Shown piece after piece: positions 8,887-17,724 of a stretch of 64,000 nt of DNA; position 1 is the stretch's first letter, and the number at the start of each line of letters is the position of its first letter. The position numbers and the translations under genes were made by a program. Below the pieces are notes generated by a model. That model ran no database searches. It worked only from the letters and a program-made list of their open reading frames with translations, and had not been told where the DNA came from. Source of the stretch: Chitinophaga costaii (GTDB lineage: Bacteria; Bacteroidota; Bacteroidia; Chitinophagales; Chitinophagaceae). Location of the stretch: NCBI RefSeq assembly GCF_900094705.1, contig NZ_FMAR01000006.1, positions 172,715 through 236,714 of the forward strand, given 5' to 3'.

Positions 8887-10248
8887 TTACATTGAAGGGT
8901 GAGTGTCTATCGCGGCGGGAGTTCTTGTGCCTGGCGCGTCAAAACGCATTTTACGGCTCAGGAACATCAGGATGGCCAGTATAACAAATAGCCCCAGGCT
9001 GCCCATGATCAGGGCGTTATCTTCGGATTGCAGGATTACGTAAATAAACCCGTAGAGAAAAGTAAGCGCAGAACCCACCACCATGGTGGCCGCCAAACGT
9101 TTAAACAAACTGCCGGCAAAAGCAGTGATCAGGCCCACCGTCATGATGGCCGCCACCAGGTAGGCCACATCGAAATTAGTTTGTTCCGAAATAGACAGCA
9201 ACAAGGTATAAAACACAATCAGCGCCAGCCCGATCAGGCAATACTGAAAGGGATGAACACCTTGTTGCAGAAACTGTTCTAAAAAATAAAACACGAGAAA
9301 AGTAAGCCCGATAATAAGAATGGCATATTTAGCAGACCGCGTGGTTTGCTGGTAAGTATCGATGGGGGTCATTAGCCGCACGCCAAAATCGGATTGTTGA
9401 ATGTGGTAAGCATCCCCTTTCCAACTGGGGGGAAAATTACGGTTCAGTTGCAGCACCTGCCAGGTAGCGGAAAAGCCTTCGCTAGCCCTGCTGCCGGTTT
9501 TGTGATTGGGCAGGAAAGCCCCGTCATAACTGGGTTCCAGGGTATCGCTTTCCAGGCTTACCTGGGTATTACTACCTACCGGCGAAAAATAAAGTTGCTG
9601 CGAGCCTTTCAGGGAAAAAGCAATATTAAAATCGCTGGCCACCAGGTTATCTCCTTGTATGGTAACGGGTACGTTGGAGAGTATACCGCTGGCATACAAA
9701 TCTTTATTCACTACACCCGGCACAAAATTATAGTTTCCATGCTCCCAGTTCATTTTCACCTCGCTACTAATACCGCGTGGATCGCTGAGTCCAATGGACA
9801 GGCTCACCTTATCCAGCAATATATTCTCCGGGCGCAGTCCAAGTGCGGTAAGATCGGTGGTTTTAAAACTGCCTTTCAGCGAAAGTTCTGAATCGTACAC
9901 CGCTGTTTTATAAATGCCCCGGCGGAGCAGTTCGGGATGTAGCTTACCACTCACCTGCAACTGGTCTGGCAGCAGGTACGCGTACAGCACCTCCGTGTGG
10001 GCTTCATTGTTCACCTGGGTTACCTGCTTATAAGGCAGCACCAGCACGGGCCCCGTCACCGCCTGGGCATTGCCCCACTGATCGTTCACCGCGGCCATGG
10101 CCGTTTGCTGGCGGTCCCTGCGCTCTTCAATAATGCCCTGTACCATTGTGGCCGGGATCAGCAGCAGGGTAATAAGCAGGAGGATGAGCAGGAGTTTTAA
10201 CGGCTGCACATTGCGCTGGAAAATGTTAATGGGTTGTTTTTCCGACAT
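8887..10248 (-). CDS. creD: Cell envelope integrity protein CreD
   Basis: A 453-residue inner-membrane protein of the CreD family. After an N-terminal helix (LKLLLILLLITLLLIP) comes the family motif 'IEERRDRQQTA' and GPVLVLPY, then a long periplasmic domain (about residues 60-300) and five or six C-terminal helices. CreD is linked to envelope stress and colicin or beta-lactam response in gamma-proteobacteria; the mechanism is unknown. Here it follows a small winged-helix regulator, and a perfect ACTTTG palindrome sits 20 bases before its start. The arrangement suggests local control in place of the CreBC two-component system. Confidence 0.95.
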   Translation of the reverse strand: MSEKQPINIFQRNVQPLKLLLILLLITLLLIPATMVQGIIEERRDRQQTAMAAVNDQWGNAQAVTGPVLVLPYKQVTQVNNEAHTEVLYAYLLPDQLQVSGKLHPELLRRGIYKTAVYDSELSLKGSFKTTDLTALGLRPENILLDKVSLSIGLSDPRGISSEVKMNWEHGNYNFVPGVVNKDLYASGILSNVPVTIQGDNLVASDFNIAFSLKGSQQLYFSPVGSNTQVSLESDTLEPSYDGAFLPNHKTGSRASEGFSATWQVLQLNRNFPPSWKGDAYHIQQSDFGVRLMTPIDTYQQTTRSAKYAILIIGLTFLVFYFLEQFLQQGVHPFQYCLIGLALIVFYTLLLSISEQTNFDVAYLVAAIMTVGLITAFAGSLFKRLAATMVVGSALTFLYGFIYVILQSEDNALIMGSLGLFVILAILMFLSRKMRFDAPGTRTPAAIDTHPSM

Positions 10249-10267
10249 ATTTTTTATTTTTTTAAAG

Positions 10268-10286
10268 TACTTTGCATTTCAAAGTA
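10268..10286. promoter_or_regulatory. Palindromic operator-like site before creD
   Basis: TACTTTG-CATTT-CAAAGTA is a perfect inverted repeat with seven-base arms and a five-base spacer. It lies between the winged-helix gene and creD, 20 bases before the creD ATG. A near-identical site (CTTTG-CAATA-CAAAG) precedes the first gene of the cluster at 11358. The likely ligand is the neighbouring regulator; this is inference. Confidence 0.65.
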
Positions 10287-10301
10287 TAAGGGCAAAAAAA
10301 A

Positions 10302-10601
10302 TTATTTTACGGACTTGATCATGTTTTCCAACGCCAGCAGGTGGTTTTTAAACGCCTTTTCGCCAGCTTTGGTGATGGAGTAGGTGGTATTGGTTTTACG
10401 GCCAATGAATCCCTTATGCACCTTCAGATACCCGCTTTCTTCGAGGGTACTGAGGTGGGAGGCCAGGTTGCCATCTGTAAGTTCCAGCATCTGTTTCAGG
10501 TCGTTGAAGTTCACGGCATCATTTACCATCAGGATGCTCATCACGCCAAGCCGTATGCGGCTTTCAAAAATCTTATTTAAATGCAGGATGGGATTTTCCA
10601 T
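10302..10601 (-). CDS. Small winged-helix transcriptional regulator (ArsR/MarR-like)
   Basis: A 99-residue single-domain winged-helix DNA-binding protein. Residues about 35-75 form the recognition region ('LKQMLELTDGNLASHLSTLEESGYL'), with the wing at VHKGFIGRKTNTTYSIT and a C-terminal dimerising helix. No metal-binding cysteines are present, so it is not a classical metal sensor. It is sandwiched between a membrane-protein gene and creD, and two matching palindromes stand before those neighbours. It therefore probably represses its own unit; the signal is unknown. ATG at 10601 fits the family's usual opening. Confidence 0.9.
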   Translation of the reverse strand: MENPILHLNKIFESRIRLGVMSILMVNDAVNFNDLKQMLELTDGNLASHLSTLEESGYLKVHKGFIGRKTNTTYSITKAGEKAFKNHLLALENMIKSVK

Positions 10602-10692
10602 TCCATAAATCTGTTAATCTCACAAAGATAAGCAGTCCACCGTCAATTCCGGGGCCACTGGTATACTTCTTCCCACCGGCTGCCCCTGCGGG

Positions 10693-11346
10693 TTATACCT
10701 TTGCCGGGGCGCGCTCATATTTCCACCACATCAGCCCACCGTATAAAATATGACATACGCCAAAGCCCAATGCCCAGAACATCAGGCTATAACCCACCAC
10801 GTCAAAGAAAAATAAATTGATCAACCCTAATGCAATTTCGGAAAGGCCCAGGTAGCGCACATCACGCACCGTATACTTACTTACATTGATGAGTGCCAGC
10901 CCGTAAAACACCAGGCAGGCAGGCCCAACGGTGAGGTCATACTGATGATAAATACTACCCAGTATAAAAAGACCACCCGTACCCAGGGAAAGCACCATAT
11001 TCATGGCCATCTTACGGGAGGTATTGTCCCACAGCGAAGCCCCTTCCCGGCTGGCCTTGCGCCAGGTAAAATAAAAACCAATGCTAAAGGCAATGATCAA
11101 AATAGCGCCCGCCAGGATCAGCAACTCCAGGCGAAGCTGATCCCAGCGAACGGCATTGTCATCGAGCTGGTTCCGTAAGCCCAACCCCTTGTAATAATCA
11201 ATGCGCTGTTGCGCCACAAAAGCCCCCGCCAGCGCAGTAATACCAGCGCCCACTCCACTCAGCCCACTGAGCGATAAAAAACGGGTAGATCTCTCCATGA
11301 TACGCTTGATATCATGTAATGCCTGGATGGATTGTTCTTCAGTCAT
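10693..11346 (-). CDS. Multi-pass membrane protein upstream of the creD regulator
   Basis: A 217-residue protein with about five hydrophobic segments after a short cytoplasmic N-terminus ('EEQSIQALHDIKRIMERST'). No catalytic motif is visible and I cannot name the family. It is the first gene of the apparent operon with the winged-helix regulator (91 bases downstream) and creD. A palindrome related to the creD site begins 12 bases before its ATG. It could sense or transmit an envelope signal to the regulator; that is inferred only from the gene order. Confidence 0.8.
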   Translation of the reverse strand: MTEEQSIQALHDIKRIMERSTRFLSLSGLSGVGAGITALAGAFVAQQRIDYYKGLGLRNQLDDNAVRWDQLRLELLILAGAILIIAFSIGFYFTWRKASREGASLWDNTSRKMAMNMVLSLGTGGLFILGSIYHQYDLTVGPACLVFYGLALINVSKYTVRDVRYLGLSEIALGLINLFFFDVVGYSLMFWALGFGVCHILYGGLMWWKYERAPAKV

Positions 11347-11357
11347 TTTTTAAAGCA

Positions 11358-11372
11358 CTTTGCAATACAAAG
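11358..11372. promoter_or_regulatory. Second ACTTTG-type palindrome, before the membrane-protein gene
   Basis: CTTTG-CAATA-CAAAG has five-base arms and the same five-base spacer length as the creD site; including the adjacent A, the left half is the same ACTTTG. It lies 12 bases from the ATG of the 217-residue membrane protein, where a bound regulator would block initiation. Confidence 0.6.
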
Positions 11373-11844
11373 CAACTATTTAAAAATTGTATTTCCAAAC
11401 AAATTATTAGCCCGCCGGCCAATTATTACTTAAAACACTGAGGGTCAAATAATTTTTGCGTACTGATCAGGCAGGGTAATTGTAGTACTTTCCACGAAAA
11501 AGGTATCCATTGCCGGCCACCAGTTTCCTGGCCCTGCGCCCGGATGACCTGGCATCACCGGCTGGTAAGCGGCTTCCAAAACCTGTTTTCCCGGGCATTG
11601 GCATTTTACGGTAACTTAGCAGTTACGTAGCATGTTGTACCCTGGAGACACCTGTAGTAGCAACACTGGATAATCTACGCGCATAAAACGCTGCATCACA
11701 CCTACTTTACAAGGTGATCTGCCGTTATTGCGGCGGTAGCCCAGATAGCCGTAGCCGGTACCGGCCGTTTACGGCCAAAAGTTCATGCAATTTGGACATC
11801 CACATGACTTTCAAGGAGAAAAAACAAGTATTTTTACCGCAATT
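11373..11844. other. Divergent intergenic region, about 470 bases, no gene recognised
   Basis: It separates the minus-strand creD unit from the plus-strand DUF5686 gene. The middle part (about 11500-11770) is as GC-rich as coding DNA, but all frames are broken and I recognise no RNA or protein. Near the right end TATTTTTA (11829-11836) is a possible -7 element; an AAGGAG at 11813 is too far from the ATG to serve as a ribosome-binding site. Confidence 0.5.
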
Positions 11845-14349
11845 ATGACGGGTTGGACGAGAATAATAGCTTTATTAATTGGTCTTCAAGTTTGGGGTGT
11901 TAACCTGTTTGCGCAGTATAAAATCAGCGGCGTGGTGCGGGATGCTCACTCCGAAGAAATCATCCCATTTGCTACCCTTCAGTTTTCCCATACCAACACT
12001 GGTATGGTAACAGACGTAAACGGCAAATTTACCTTTGACCTGCCTTCCATACCTGGAGATTCCCTGCAGGTAAGGGTTATGGGCTACCAAATTTTGGTGA
12101 TGCCCGTAAAACGCAATCTCCAAAACCAGGTGGTTAATTTCGATATCACCCGCTCCGATCTTTCCCTCAAAGTACACGAGGTGAAAGCTAATGTAAATTT
12201 TGCCCTCATCCTGCTCCGGCAAATTGTGAAACACAAACCGGAAAATAATTTCGACCGCATTCCTGCATATAAATACGAGCTGTATAATAAGATAGAGATC
12301 GATATTAAAAACGTCGACAAGAAGAAGTTTTCCCATAACTTCCTGACCCGGCCATTTACTTTTATCCTCAATAATATCGATAGCACTTCGGAAGACCAGC
12401 CCTTTTTGCCGCTCTACCTCACCGAAACCCTGTCTGACTATTATTACCAGAAAGATCCGCATAAGACTAAAGAAATAATACACGCGTCTAAAACTTCAGG
12501 CATTGATAACGCCAGCCTGATGCGATTCATGGGTGGCATGTACCAGAATGTGAATGTGTACGACAACTTTATCCCGGTGTTTGACAAGCAGTTTGCCAGC
12601 CCTATTAATAACAACGGGCAGCTTTACTATGACTACTCCATTGCCGATACAGAATACATCAACCAGCAGCGTTTTATTAAACTGGCCTTTACGCCTAAGA
12701 GAAAAGGGATGAATGTATTCAGCGGCGATATATGGGTGCATGACACCACGTATGCCGTGATGAAAGTAACCCTCACCACCAACCGCGACGCCAATATTAA
12801 CTTCGTGAAGAAGATCAGTATGGTGCAGGAATTTCGCCAATTGCCCGACAGCAGTTGGTTTCTGTCCAAAGACAAATTTGTGGTAGACTTTGCGCCTCCC
12901 AGTCCTAACCCTGGCAAAACGCTGAACTTCATTGGCCGGAAAACCACCACCTACGATAAGGTGGAGATGAATGATACCCTGGTGGCAAATATTTTTAACG
13001 ACAAACGTTACCCGTCCAATATTAACCTGCTGCCCGATGCACAACAGAAAAAAGACAGTTTTTGGTTGCATACCCGGCCAGATAGCCTCAATGGCAATGA
13101 AGCCGGTGTTTACAAAATGGTAGACTCACTCTACCGCATGCCGCTGTTCAATAAATATTACAACACCATCAAGTTCATTGCAGGAGGATACAAACCATTT
13201 GGACCCATTAAATACGGACCCTGGTACAATATATTCACCTCCAACCACCTGGAAGGTTTCCGCGCAGAACTGGATTTGGCCACTACCAAACAATTCAACA
13301 AAAACCTTTATCTCACCGGTTACCTCGGTTATGGCTTCTCCGATCACGTGTACAAAGGCCAGCTTACAGCGCTCTACCTCTTTAAGCGCCACCCGCGCAC
13401 TTATGTGTACGGCTCTTATACCAAAGACCTGGACAATGGCATCACCTATTCCGACGAAATAGGTACTGGCAATATCTTTAGTGTGGCCGTACGTAAACCC
13501 GGCGTGCCGCAAAAGTTCCTGATGTCGGAACAATACCGTGCGGAATATTTCCAAGAGTTCTGGAGCGGCTTTTCGTATCACCTGAATGTTATTCATGCAG
13601 CATACCATCCTTTTGCGCCACTGCCTACGATAGATGATTATGCAAAAGAAGGTCAGAAAGGCCACCCCCTGACCAATTTTGAAACCAAGGTGCAATTACG
13701 TTATGCTTTCCATGAAGAATTTCTGGAAGGCGATTTTTACCGCACCAGCTTAGGCAGTAAATACCCGATCGTGGAAGCCGACTTCTCGGAGGGCATACCC
13801 AATGTACTGGGCAGCCAGTATTCTTACCAACGCGTAGCCTTGTCGATATATGATTACGTGAAACTACCGCCGGTGGGCAAGTTTTATTACAATGTGTTTG
13901 CCGGCAAGATCTTCGGCACCCTGCCTTATACCCAGTTGGAAATAGCCAAGGGCAACGAATTGTACTACTACGACAAATACTCGTTCAACATGATGAACCG
14001 CTTTGAGTTTATAAGCGACAAATATGTGGGCGTAAACCTGGAACATACTATAGGCAACGGTTTGCTGGGATATATTCCGCTGATCAAAAAATTAAAATGG
14101 CGTCAGTTCTGGACCGCTAAGGGATTAATCGGCGACCTTTCTCCAGCCAACCGGGAATTGAATTTTTCCAAGGGTTATCCTTTCCGCTCCCTGAAGGGCA
14201 ATCCTTACCTGGAAGTGGGTACCGGTATTGAGAACATCTTTAAATTCTTGCGGGTAGATTTCATTTGGCGCGTAACGCCGCTGCCTACCCCTGAAGAGCC
14301 GTATAGTAAACGGTTTGGGGTGTTTGGCAGTTTCAAACTCTCCTTCTAA
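11845..14349 (+). CDS. DUF5686 / carboxypeptidase-regulatory-like outer-membrane protein
   Basis: An 834-residue exported protein from ATG 11845 (signal 'MTGWTRIIALLIGLQVWGVN', cleavage near LFAQ). Residues about 25-105 form a CarboxypepD_reg-like beta-sandwich (YKISGVVRDAHSEEIIPFATL). The rest is DUF5686, a long region ending in many beta strands with a terminal aromatic (FGSFKLSF), consistent with an outer-membrane barrel. DUF5686 proteins are common in Bacteroidota and their role is unknown. The open frame extends 20 codons further upstream without signal-peptide character, so the later ATG is preferred. It stands alone and ends at a symmetrical terminator. Confidence 0.85.
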   Translation: MTGWTRIIALLIGLQVWGVNLFAQYKISGVVRDAHSEEIIPFATLQFSHTNTGMVTDVNGKFTFDLPSIPGDSLQVRVMGYQILVMPVKRNLQNQVVNFDITRSDLSLKVHEVKANVNFALILLRQIVKHKPENNFDRIPAYKYELYNKIEIDIKNVDKKKFSHNFLTRPFTFILNNIDSTSEDQPFLPLYLTETLSDYYYQKDPHKTKEIIHASKTSGIDNASLMRFMGGMYQNVNVYDNFIPVFDKQFASPINNNGQLYYDYSIADTEYINQQRFIKLAFTPKRKGMNVFSGDIWVHDTTYAVMKVTLTTNRDANINFVKKISMVQEFRQLPDSSWFLSKDKFVVDFAPPSPNPGKTLNFIGRKTTTYDKVEMNDTLVANIFNDKRYPSNINLLPDAQQKKDSFWLHTRPDSLNGNEAGVYKMVDSLYRMPLFNKYYNTIKFIAGGYKPFGPIKYGPWYNIFTSNHLEGFRAELDLATTKQFNKNLYLTGYLGYGFSDHVYKGQLTALYLFKRHPRTYVYGSYTKDLDNGITYSDEIGTGNIFSVAVRKPGVPQKFLMSEQYRAEYFQEFWSGFSYHLNVIHAAYHPFAPLPTIDDYAKEGQKGHPLTNFETKVQLRYAFHEEFLEGDFYRTSLGSKYPIVEADFSEGIPNVLGSQYSYQRVALSIYDYVKLPPVGKFYYNVFAGKIFGTLPYTQLEIAKGNELYYYDKYSFNMMNRFEFISDKYVGVNLEHTIGNGLLGYIPLIKKLKWRQFWTAKGLIGDLSPANRELNFSKGYPFRSLKGNPYLEVGTGIENIFKFLRVDFIWRVTPLPTPEEPYSKRFGVFGSFKLSF

Positions 14350-14360
14350 TAGGGAGCATG

Positions 14361-14384
14361 AAAGGCCTGTTGCAACAGGCCTTT
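14361..14384. terminator. Bidirectional terminator between converging genes
   Basis: A perfect 24-base palindrome (AAAGGCCTGTTG and its complement) with A-run and T-run edges, lying 11 bases after the DUF5686 stop and four bases before the stop of the convergent carbonic anhydrase gene. It should stop transcription from both sides. Confidence 0.88.
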
Positions 14385-14388
14385 TACT

Positions 14389-14910
14389 TTATTCGGCGTC
14401 TTTAAACCAGCCAGAATACATCAGGTAATTATTAGCAATACGCTTTATCTCCCCGTTCATCAATTCTTCGCTTACTTTTTTCACCTTTCTGGCGGGTACG
14501 CCTGCATAAATGCTGCCTGCTTCCACCATCGTATTTTCTAATACTACGGCACCCGCCGCGATAATAGAATTTTTGCCAATGTGTACATTATCCATCACAA
14601 TAGCGCCCATGCCTATCAGCACATCGTCTTCCACGGTGCAACCGTGTACAATGGCGTTGTGACCAATGGATACATTGTTGCCAATAATGGTTTTTGTTTT
14701 TTCATAAGTGCAATGAATGACCGCGCCGTCCTGCACATTCACTTTGTTGCCCAGGCGTATACTGTTTACATCGCCCCGCACCACGGCATTAAACCACACG
14801 CTGCAATCATCGCCCATTACCACGTCGCCGACGATGGTGGCATTGGGCGCTATAAAACAATTATTTCCCTGCTGGGGGAGTATTCCTTTTACGGGTAAGA
14901 TAAGGGCCAT
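14389..14910 (-). CDS. Gamma-class carbonic anhydrase family protein (left-handed beta-helix)
   Basis: A 173-residue hexapeptide-repeat protein. The repeats (IVGDVVMGDDCSVWFNAVVRGD, then GNNVSIGHNAIV and so on) build a left-handed beta-helix trimer. The zinc histidines of gamma carbonic anhydrases are in place: IHC, then GHNAIVHG. Many of these YrdA/PaaY-type proteins show little anhydrase activity, so the reaction is not certain. The open frame continues 64 codons upstream without family similarity and overlaps the aminotransferase, so ATG at 14910 is used. It is divergent from the aminotransferase gene. Confidence 0.92.
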   Translation of the reverse strand: MALILPVKGILPQQGNNCFIAPNATIVGDVVMGDDCSVWFNAVVRGDVNSIRLGNKVNVQDGAVIHCTYEKTKTIIGNNVSIGHNAIVHGCTVEDDVLIGMGAIVMDNVHIGKNSIIAAGAVVLENTMVEAGSIYAGVPARKVKKVSEELMNGEIKRIANNYLMYSGWFKDAE

Positions 14911-15072
14911 AACGTAGTTTTTCGATTCTGCCGTACAAGATAATGCAATTTGCCGAGGGTGCGCAGACCTGCTGCCAGGCCGCCACCATAGCAGGTTACG
15001 AGCCATTACCACATTGCTGGCTGCTGGCTCACCGCATAGCCTTACCTTTGCAGCAATTACCTGAAAAAGATC

Positions 15073-16254
15073 ATGAATAACCGACAACTTTTTCTCCGGC
15101 ACCTGGCCCAGACTTCCGATGCGCCACTGGCACTAGAAATCACGCACGCCGAAGGCATGTATATGTACCAGGCCAATGGTAAGCGCCTGCTGGATCTCAT
15201 AGCCGGCATCAGCGTATGCAACATGGGCCATTGCCATCCTGCTGTGGTAGCAGCCATTCAACAACAGGCAGGCACTTATATGCACCTGCTGGTGTATGGA
15301 GAGCTGGTGCAGTCGCCACAAGTGGCTTATGCACATCTACTCACCCAACACCTGCCCGCTCACCTTAATTCCGTATTCTTTACCAACTCTGGCGCAGAGG
15401 CAACCGAAGGGGCCATGAAGCTGGCCAAGCGCCACACGGGCCGCACGGAGATCATTGGTTTTACTAATGCCTACCATGGCTCTACCCAGGGTGCGTTAAG
15501 CCTCATTGGCGATGAAAGTATGCGCAATGCTTACCGCCCTTTAATTCCTGGTATACGCCACATTGCCTTTAATGAAGTAGCGGCCCTGCAACACATTACC
15601 GAACGTACGGCCGCTGTGATGGCCGAAACGGTCATGGGTGAAGCCGGCATACGCAAGCCCACCCGCGCATGGTTGCAGGCACTGCGCCAGCGCTGCACAG
15701 ACACCGGCACCCTGCTGATATTAGACGAAAACCAATGTGGCCTGGGCCGCACCGGCAGCCTCTGGGCCTTTGAGCAATATGGTATAACGCCCGATATCCT
15801 TACCCTGGGCAAAGCCCTGGGGGGCGGCATGCCCCTGGGCGCTTTCGTGGCAGACCGCCTCATTATGAACGACCTTACCCATGCACCGGTGCTGGGCCAC
15901 ATAACCACCTTTGGCGGCCACCCGGTAAGCTGCGCCGCCGGCCTGGCTGGCTTTGAAGCCCTGTTGCATGCGGATGTAATAGCTACCATTCCAGCAAAAG
16001 AACAGTTGTTTCACACCTTGTTACAGCATCCCCGCATTCAAGAAGTACGGTCGGCCGGCCTGATGATGGCTGTGCAACTGGATGATTTCCCGACCAATAA
16101 AAAAGTAATTGATTATTGCATAGAAAGAGGGCTACTCACCGATTGGTTTCTATTTTGCGCGGATGCCCTCCGCATAGCGCCGCCGCTGATTATCACAGAA
16201 AATCAAATACGCGAAGCCTGTACCCTCCTCCTGGAAGCGCTGGACAACGTGTAA
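15073..16254 (+). CDS. Class III pyridoxal-phosphate aminotransferase (ArgD-like)
   Basis: A 393-residue class III aminotransferase of the acetylornithine/ornithine group. The PLP-lysine motif 'LGKALGGGMPLGAF' is at about residues 248-261, preceded by LILDENQCGLGRTG (the usual DEVQ reads DENQ), and the NSGAEATEGAMKLAKR phosphate-binding segment is at about 109-124. It should move an amino group between an omega-amine and 2-oxoglutarate. No arginine-pathway genes lie nearby, so the exact substrate is open. It ends before a GC-rich terminator. Confidence 0.88.
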   Translation: MNNRQLFLRHLAQTSDAPLALEITHAEGMYMYQANGKRLLDLIAGISVCNMGHCHPAVVAAIQQQAGTYMHLLVYGELVQSPQVAYAHLLTQHLPAHLNSVFFTNSGAEATEGAMKLAKRHTGRTEIIGFTNAYHGSTQGALSLIGDESMRNAYRPLIPGIRHIAFNEVAALQHITERTAAVMAETVMGEAGIRKPTRAWLQALRQRCTDTGTLLILDENQCGLGRTGSLWAFEQYGITPDILTLGKALGGGMPLGAFVADRLIMNDLTHAPVLGHITTFGGHPVSCAAGLAGFEALLHADVIATIPAKEQLFHTLLQHPRIQEVRSAGLMMAVQLDDFPTNKKVIDYCIERGLLTDWFLFCADALRIAPPLIITENQIREACTLLLEALDNV

Positions 16255-16295
16255 AAGCAGGCAAGCACTCCCTTAAAAATCAACTTATTATATAG

Positions 16296-16336
16296 CGCCC
16301 GCCCAGGTAACACAGGCCAGGGACGGGCTTTTTATT
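16296..16336 (+). terminator. Terminator after the aminotransferase
   Basis: GCCCGCC and GGACGGGC pair across a loop of about 18 bases and are followed by a run of T. It lies about 40 bases after the stop codon and just before the micro-lipoprotein promoter. Confidence 0.7.
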
Positions 16337-16362
16337 TGCTTTATCACTTTAAGAATATTTAC

Positions 16363-16370
16363 TATATTTG
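16363..16370 (+). promoter_or_regulatory. -7 element for the micro-lipoprotein pair
   Basis: TATATTTG fits TAnnTTTG exactly and lies 20 bases before the ATG at 16391, just after the aminotransferase terminator. A TTTG further upstream is spaced wider (24 bases) than the usual 19. Confidence 0.5.
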
Positions 16371-16390
16371 TTCTAAGCAAATCCTCTCCT

Positions 16391-16540
16391 ATGAAGAAAG
16401 TAATGGCCCTCCTGGCGCTCGTTGCTATATTGGCGGAGTCTTGTTCTTCCACAAAAACAGGCTGCCCCGGAAGTAATTATTACTCAAAACAAGACCGCGT
16501 ACAAAGCCGTAAGGCCCAACGCCAGAAAACCTTATTCTAA
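16391..16540 (+). CDS. Micro-lipoprotein 1 (49 residues)
   Basis: A small reading frame of 49 codons beginning MKKVMALLALVAILAESC, a signal peptide ending in a lipobox-like LAESC with the acylated cysteine at residue 18. The mature part is about 32 residues, opens with CSSTKTGCP and ends in a basic tail (QSRKAQRQK). The first nine mature residues match those of the next gene (C-x(4)-x-G-C-P). It is preceded by a -7 element and lies five bases before the second lipoprotein gene. Not assigned to a named family; probably lipid-anchored in the envelope. Confidence 0.7.
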   Translation: MKKVMALLALVAILAESCSSTKTGCPGSNYYSKQDRVQSRKAQRQKTLF

Positions 16541-16545
16541 CATTT

Positions 16546-16731
16546 ATGCGCAAAACAATCGTGATTATTTTACTGGCGGGACTGGACATTTTCATAGCCT
16601 GTAGTTGCCGGTCTAACAAAGTAGGCTGTCCACAGCCACGCAGCCAATGGGGTGCAGAGAAAGTGCTGGACGAAATGAGTAAACCAAAGAAAGGCGGAAA
16701 AAGTACCCACGCCACAGGCCAGGCAGGATAA
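16546..16731 (+). CDS. Micro-lipoprotein 2 (61 residues)
   Basis: A 61-residue lipoprotein beginning MRKTIVIILLAGLDIFIAC, with the likely acylated cysteine at the end of this stretch or two residues later. The mature sequence carries CRSNKVGCP, like its upstream neighbour, followed by a 'WGAEKVLDEMSK' segment and a Lys/Gly-rich tail. The shared C-x6-G/C-C-P opening and tandem placement point to duplication or to a two-part unit. I recall similar GCP...GAEK mini-lipoproteins in Chitinophagaceae genomes, but no function for them. Confidence 0.72.
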   Translation: MRKTIVIILLAGLDIFIACSCRSNKVGCPQPRSQWGAEKVLDEMSKPKKGGKSTHATGQAG

Positions 16732-16803
16732 GGTTAAAGTGGAATACCGTTTGCGGCTAACGGTAAGGCATATACGTTTATGAATAAGGAAAAGAACTAC
16801 CCG

Positions 16804-17724
16804 CTAATGTGATTTTTCTTCCATACTGGCCAGTATGGTAACATAACTTATATAACGCTCCGGATAGATCTTTCCCTCATCTACCGCCGCTCTCACGGCG
16901 CATCCCGGCTCATTCAGGTGCAGACAGCTATTAAACCGGCACGCCTGCAGGTAGGGTTGCATCTCCAGGAAATAATGCGACAACTCCACTTTTTCAATAT
17001 CTACAATACCTAGTTCCCGGATGCCGGGGGTATCGATGAGGCTTCCTCCATCTTCCAGGTCAAACATTTCTGCAAAGGTGGTGGTATGCTGTCCCTTACC
17101 ACTCCAGTCGCTTACAGCGGTGGTTTTTAAGTGCGACGCGGGCAGCAATCCATTGATCAGGGTAGATTTGCCAACGCCGGAATGCCCGCTCAGCAGGGTG
17201 GTTTTTCCTGCCAGCATTTCCTGCACCATGCCAATATCTGTCGCATCTGTAGCGGAGATCAGGCGCACGGTGTAGCCTATCTCGCTATACATGTCTTCGT
17301 ATATAGCATATTGCTCAATATCCTTTTCCCGGAAAATATCCTTCTTATTAAATAGCAGTATCACGGGGATGTGATAGGCGGCAGCCGTAACCAGGAAACG
17401 GTCCATGAAGCCCTGCGAGGTGCGGGGCGTAGCTACCGTAGTTACTAAAATGGCCTGGTCCATATTGGCCGCCACGATGTGTTTTTTCACACGCCCATGG
17501 GGCGATTCACGCACGATGTAATTGCGCCGGTCATGAATTACAGAGATCATGGCATCGCCATTTTCTATTACAAGGTCCACGTAATCGCCTACAGCAACAG
17601 GATTGGTGGAGGTAATGCCCTTATCGTGTTTAAACAGCCCTTTCATACGGGCCTTGTACACCACCCCATCTGCCCCTTTGGCCACATACCAGCTACCAGT
17701 AGATTTATATATCCTTGCCTCCAT
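16804..17724 (-). CDS. rsgA: Ribosome small-subunit-dependent GTPase A
   Basis: A 306-residue circularly permuted GTPase that helps mature the 30S subunit. Order seen: N-terminal OB fold (about residues 1-75), G4 motif NKKD (about 122-125), G1 'GHSGVGKS' near the middle (about 177-184), the G3 element DTPGIRELG, then a C-terminal zinc knuckle with cysteines/histidine in CRFNSCLHLNEPGC. The open frame reaches further upstream, but ATG at 17724 gives the standard start of the OB fold. It lies downstream of batA on the same strand with a gap of about 137 bases, so it may have its own promoter. Confidence 0.95.
   Translation of the reverse strand: MEARIYKSTGSWYVAKGADGVVYKARMKGLFKHDKGITSTNPVAVGDYVDLVIENGDAMISVIHDRRNYIVRESPHGRVKKHIVAANMDQAILVTTVATPRTSQGFMDRFLVTAAAYHIPVILLFNKKDIFREKDIEQYAIYEDMYSEIGYTVRLISATDATDIGMVQEMLAGKTTLLSGHSGVGKSTLINGLLPASHLKTTAVSDWSGKGQHTTTFAEMFDLEDGGSLIDTPGIRELGIVDIEKVELSHYFLEMQPYLQACRFNSCLHLNEPGCAVRAAVDEGKIYPERYISYVTILASMEEKSH

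Noticed and set aside
11813..11818. AAGGAG as a Shine-Dalgarno site for the DUF5686 gene
   Set aside because: It is 26 bases from the ATG, too far to work, and this phylum rarely uses such sites.
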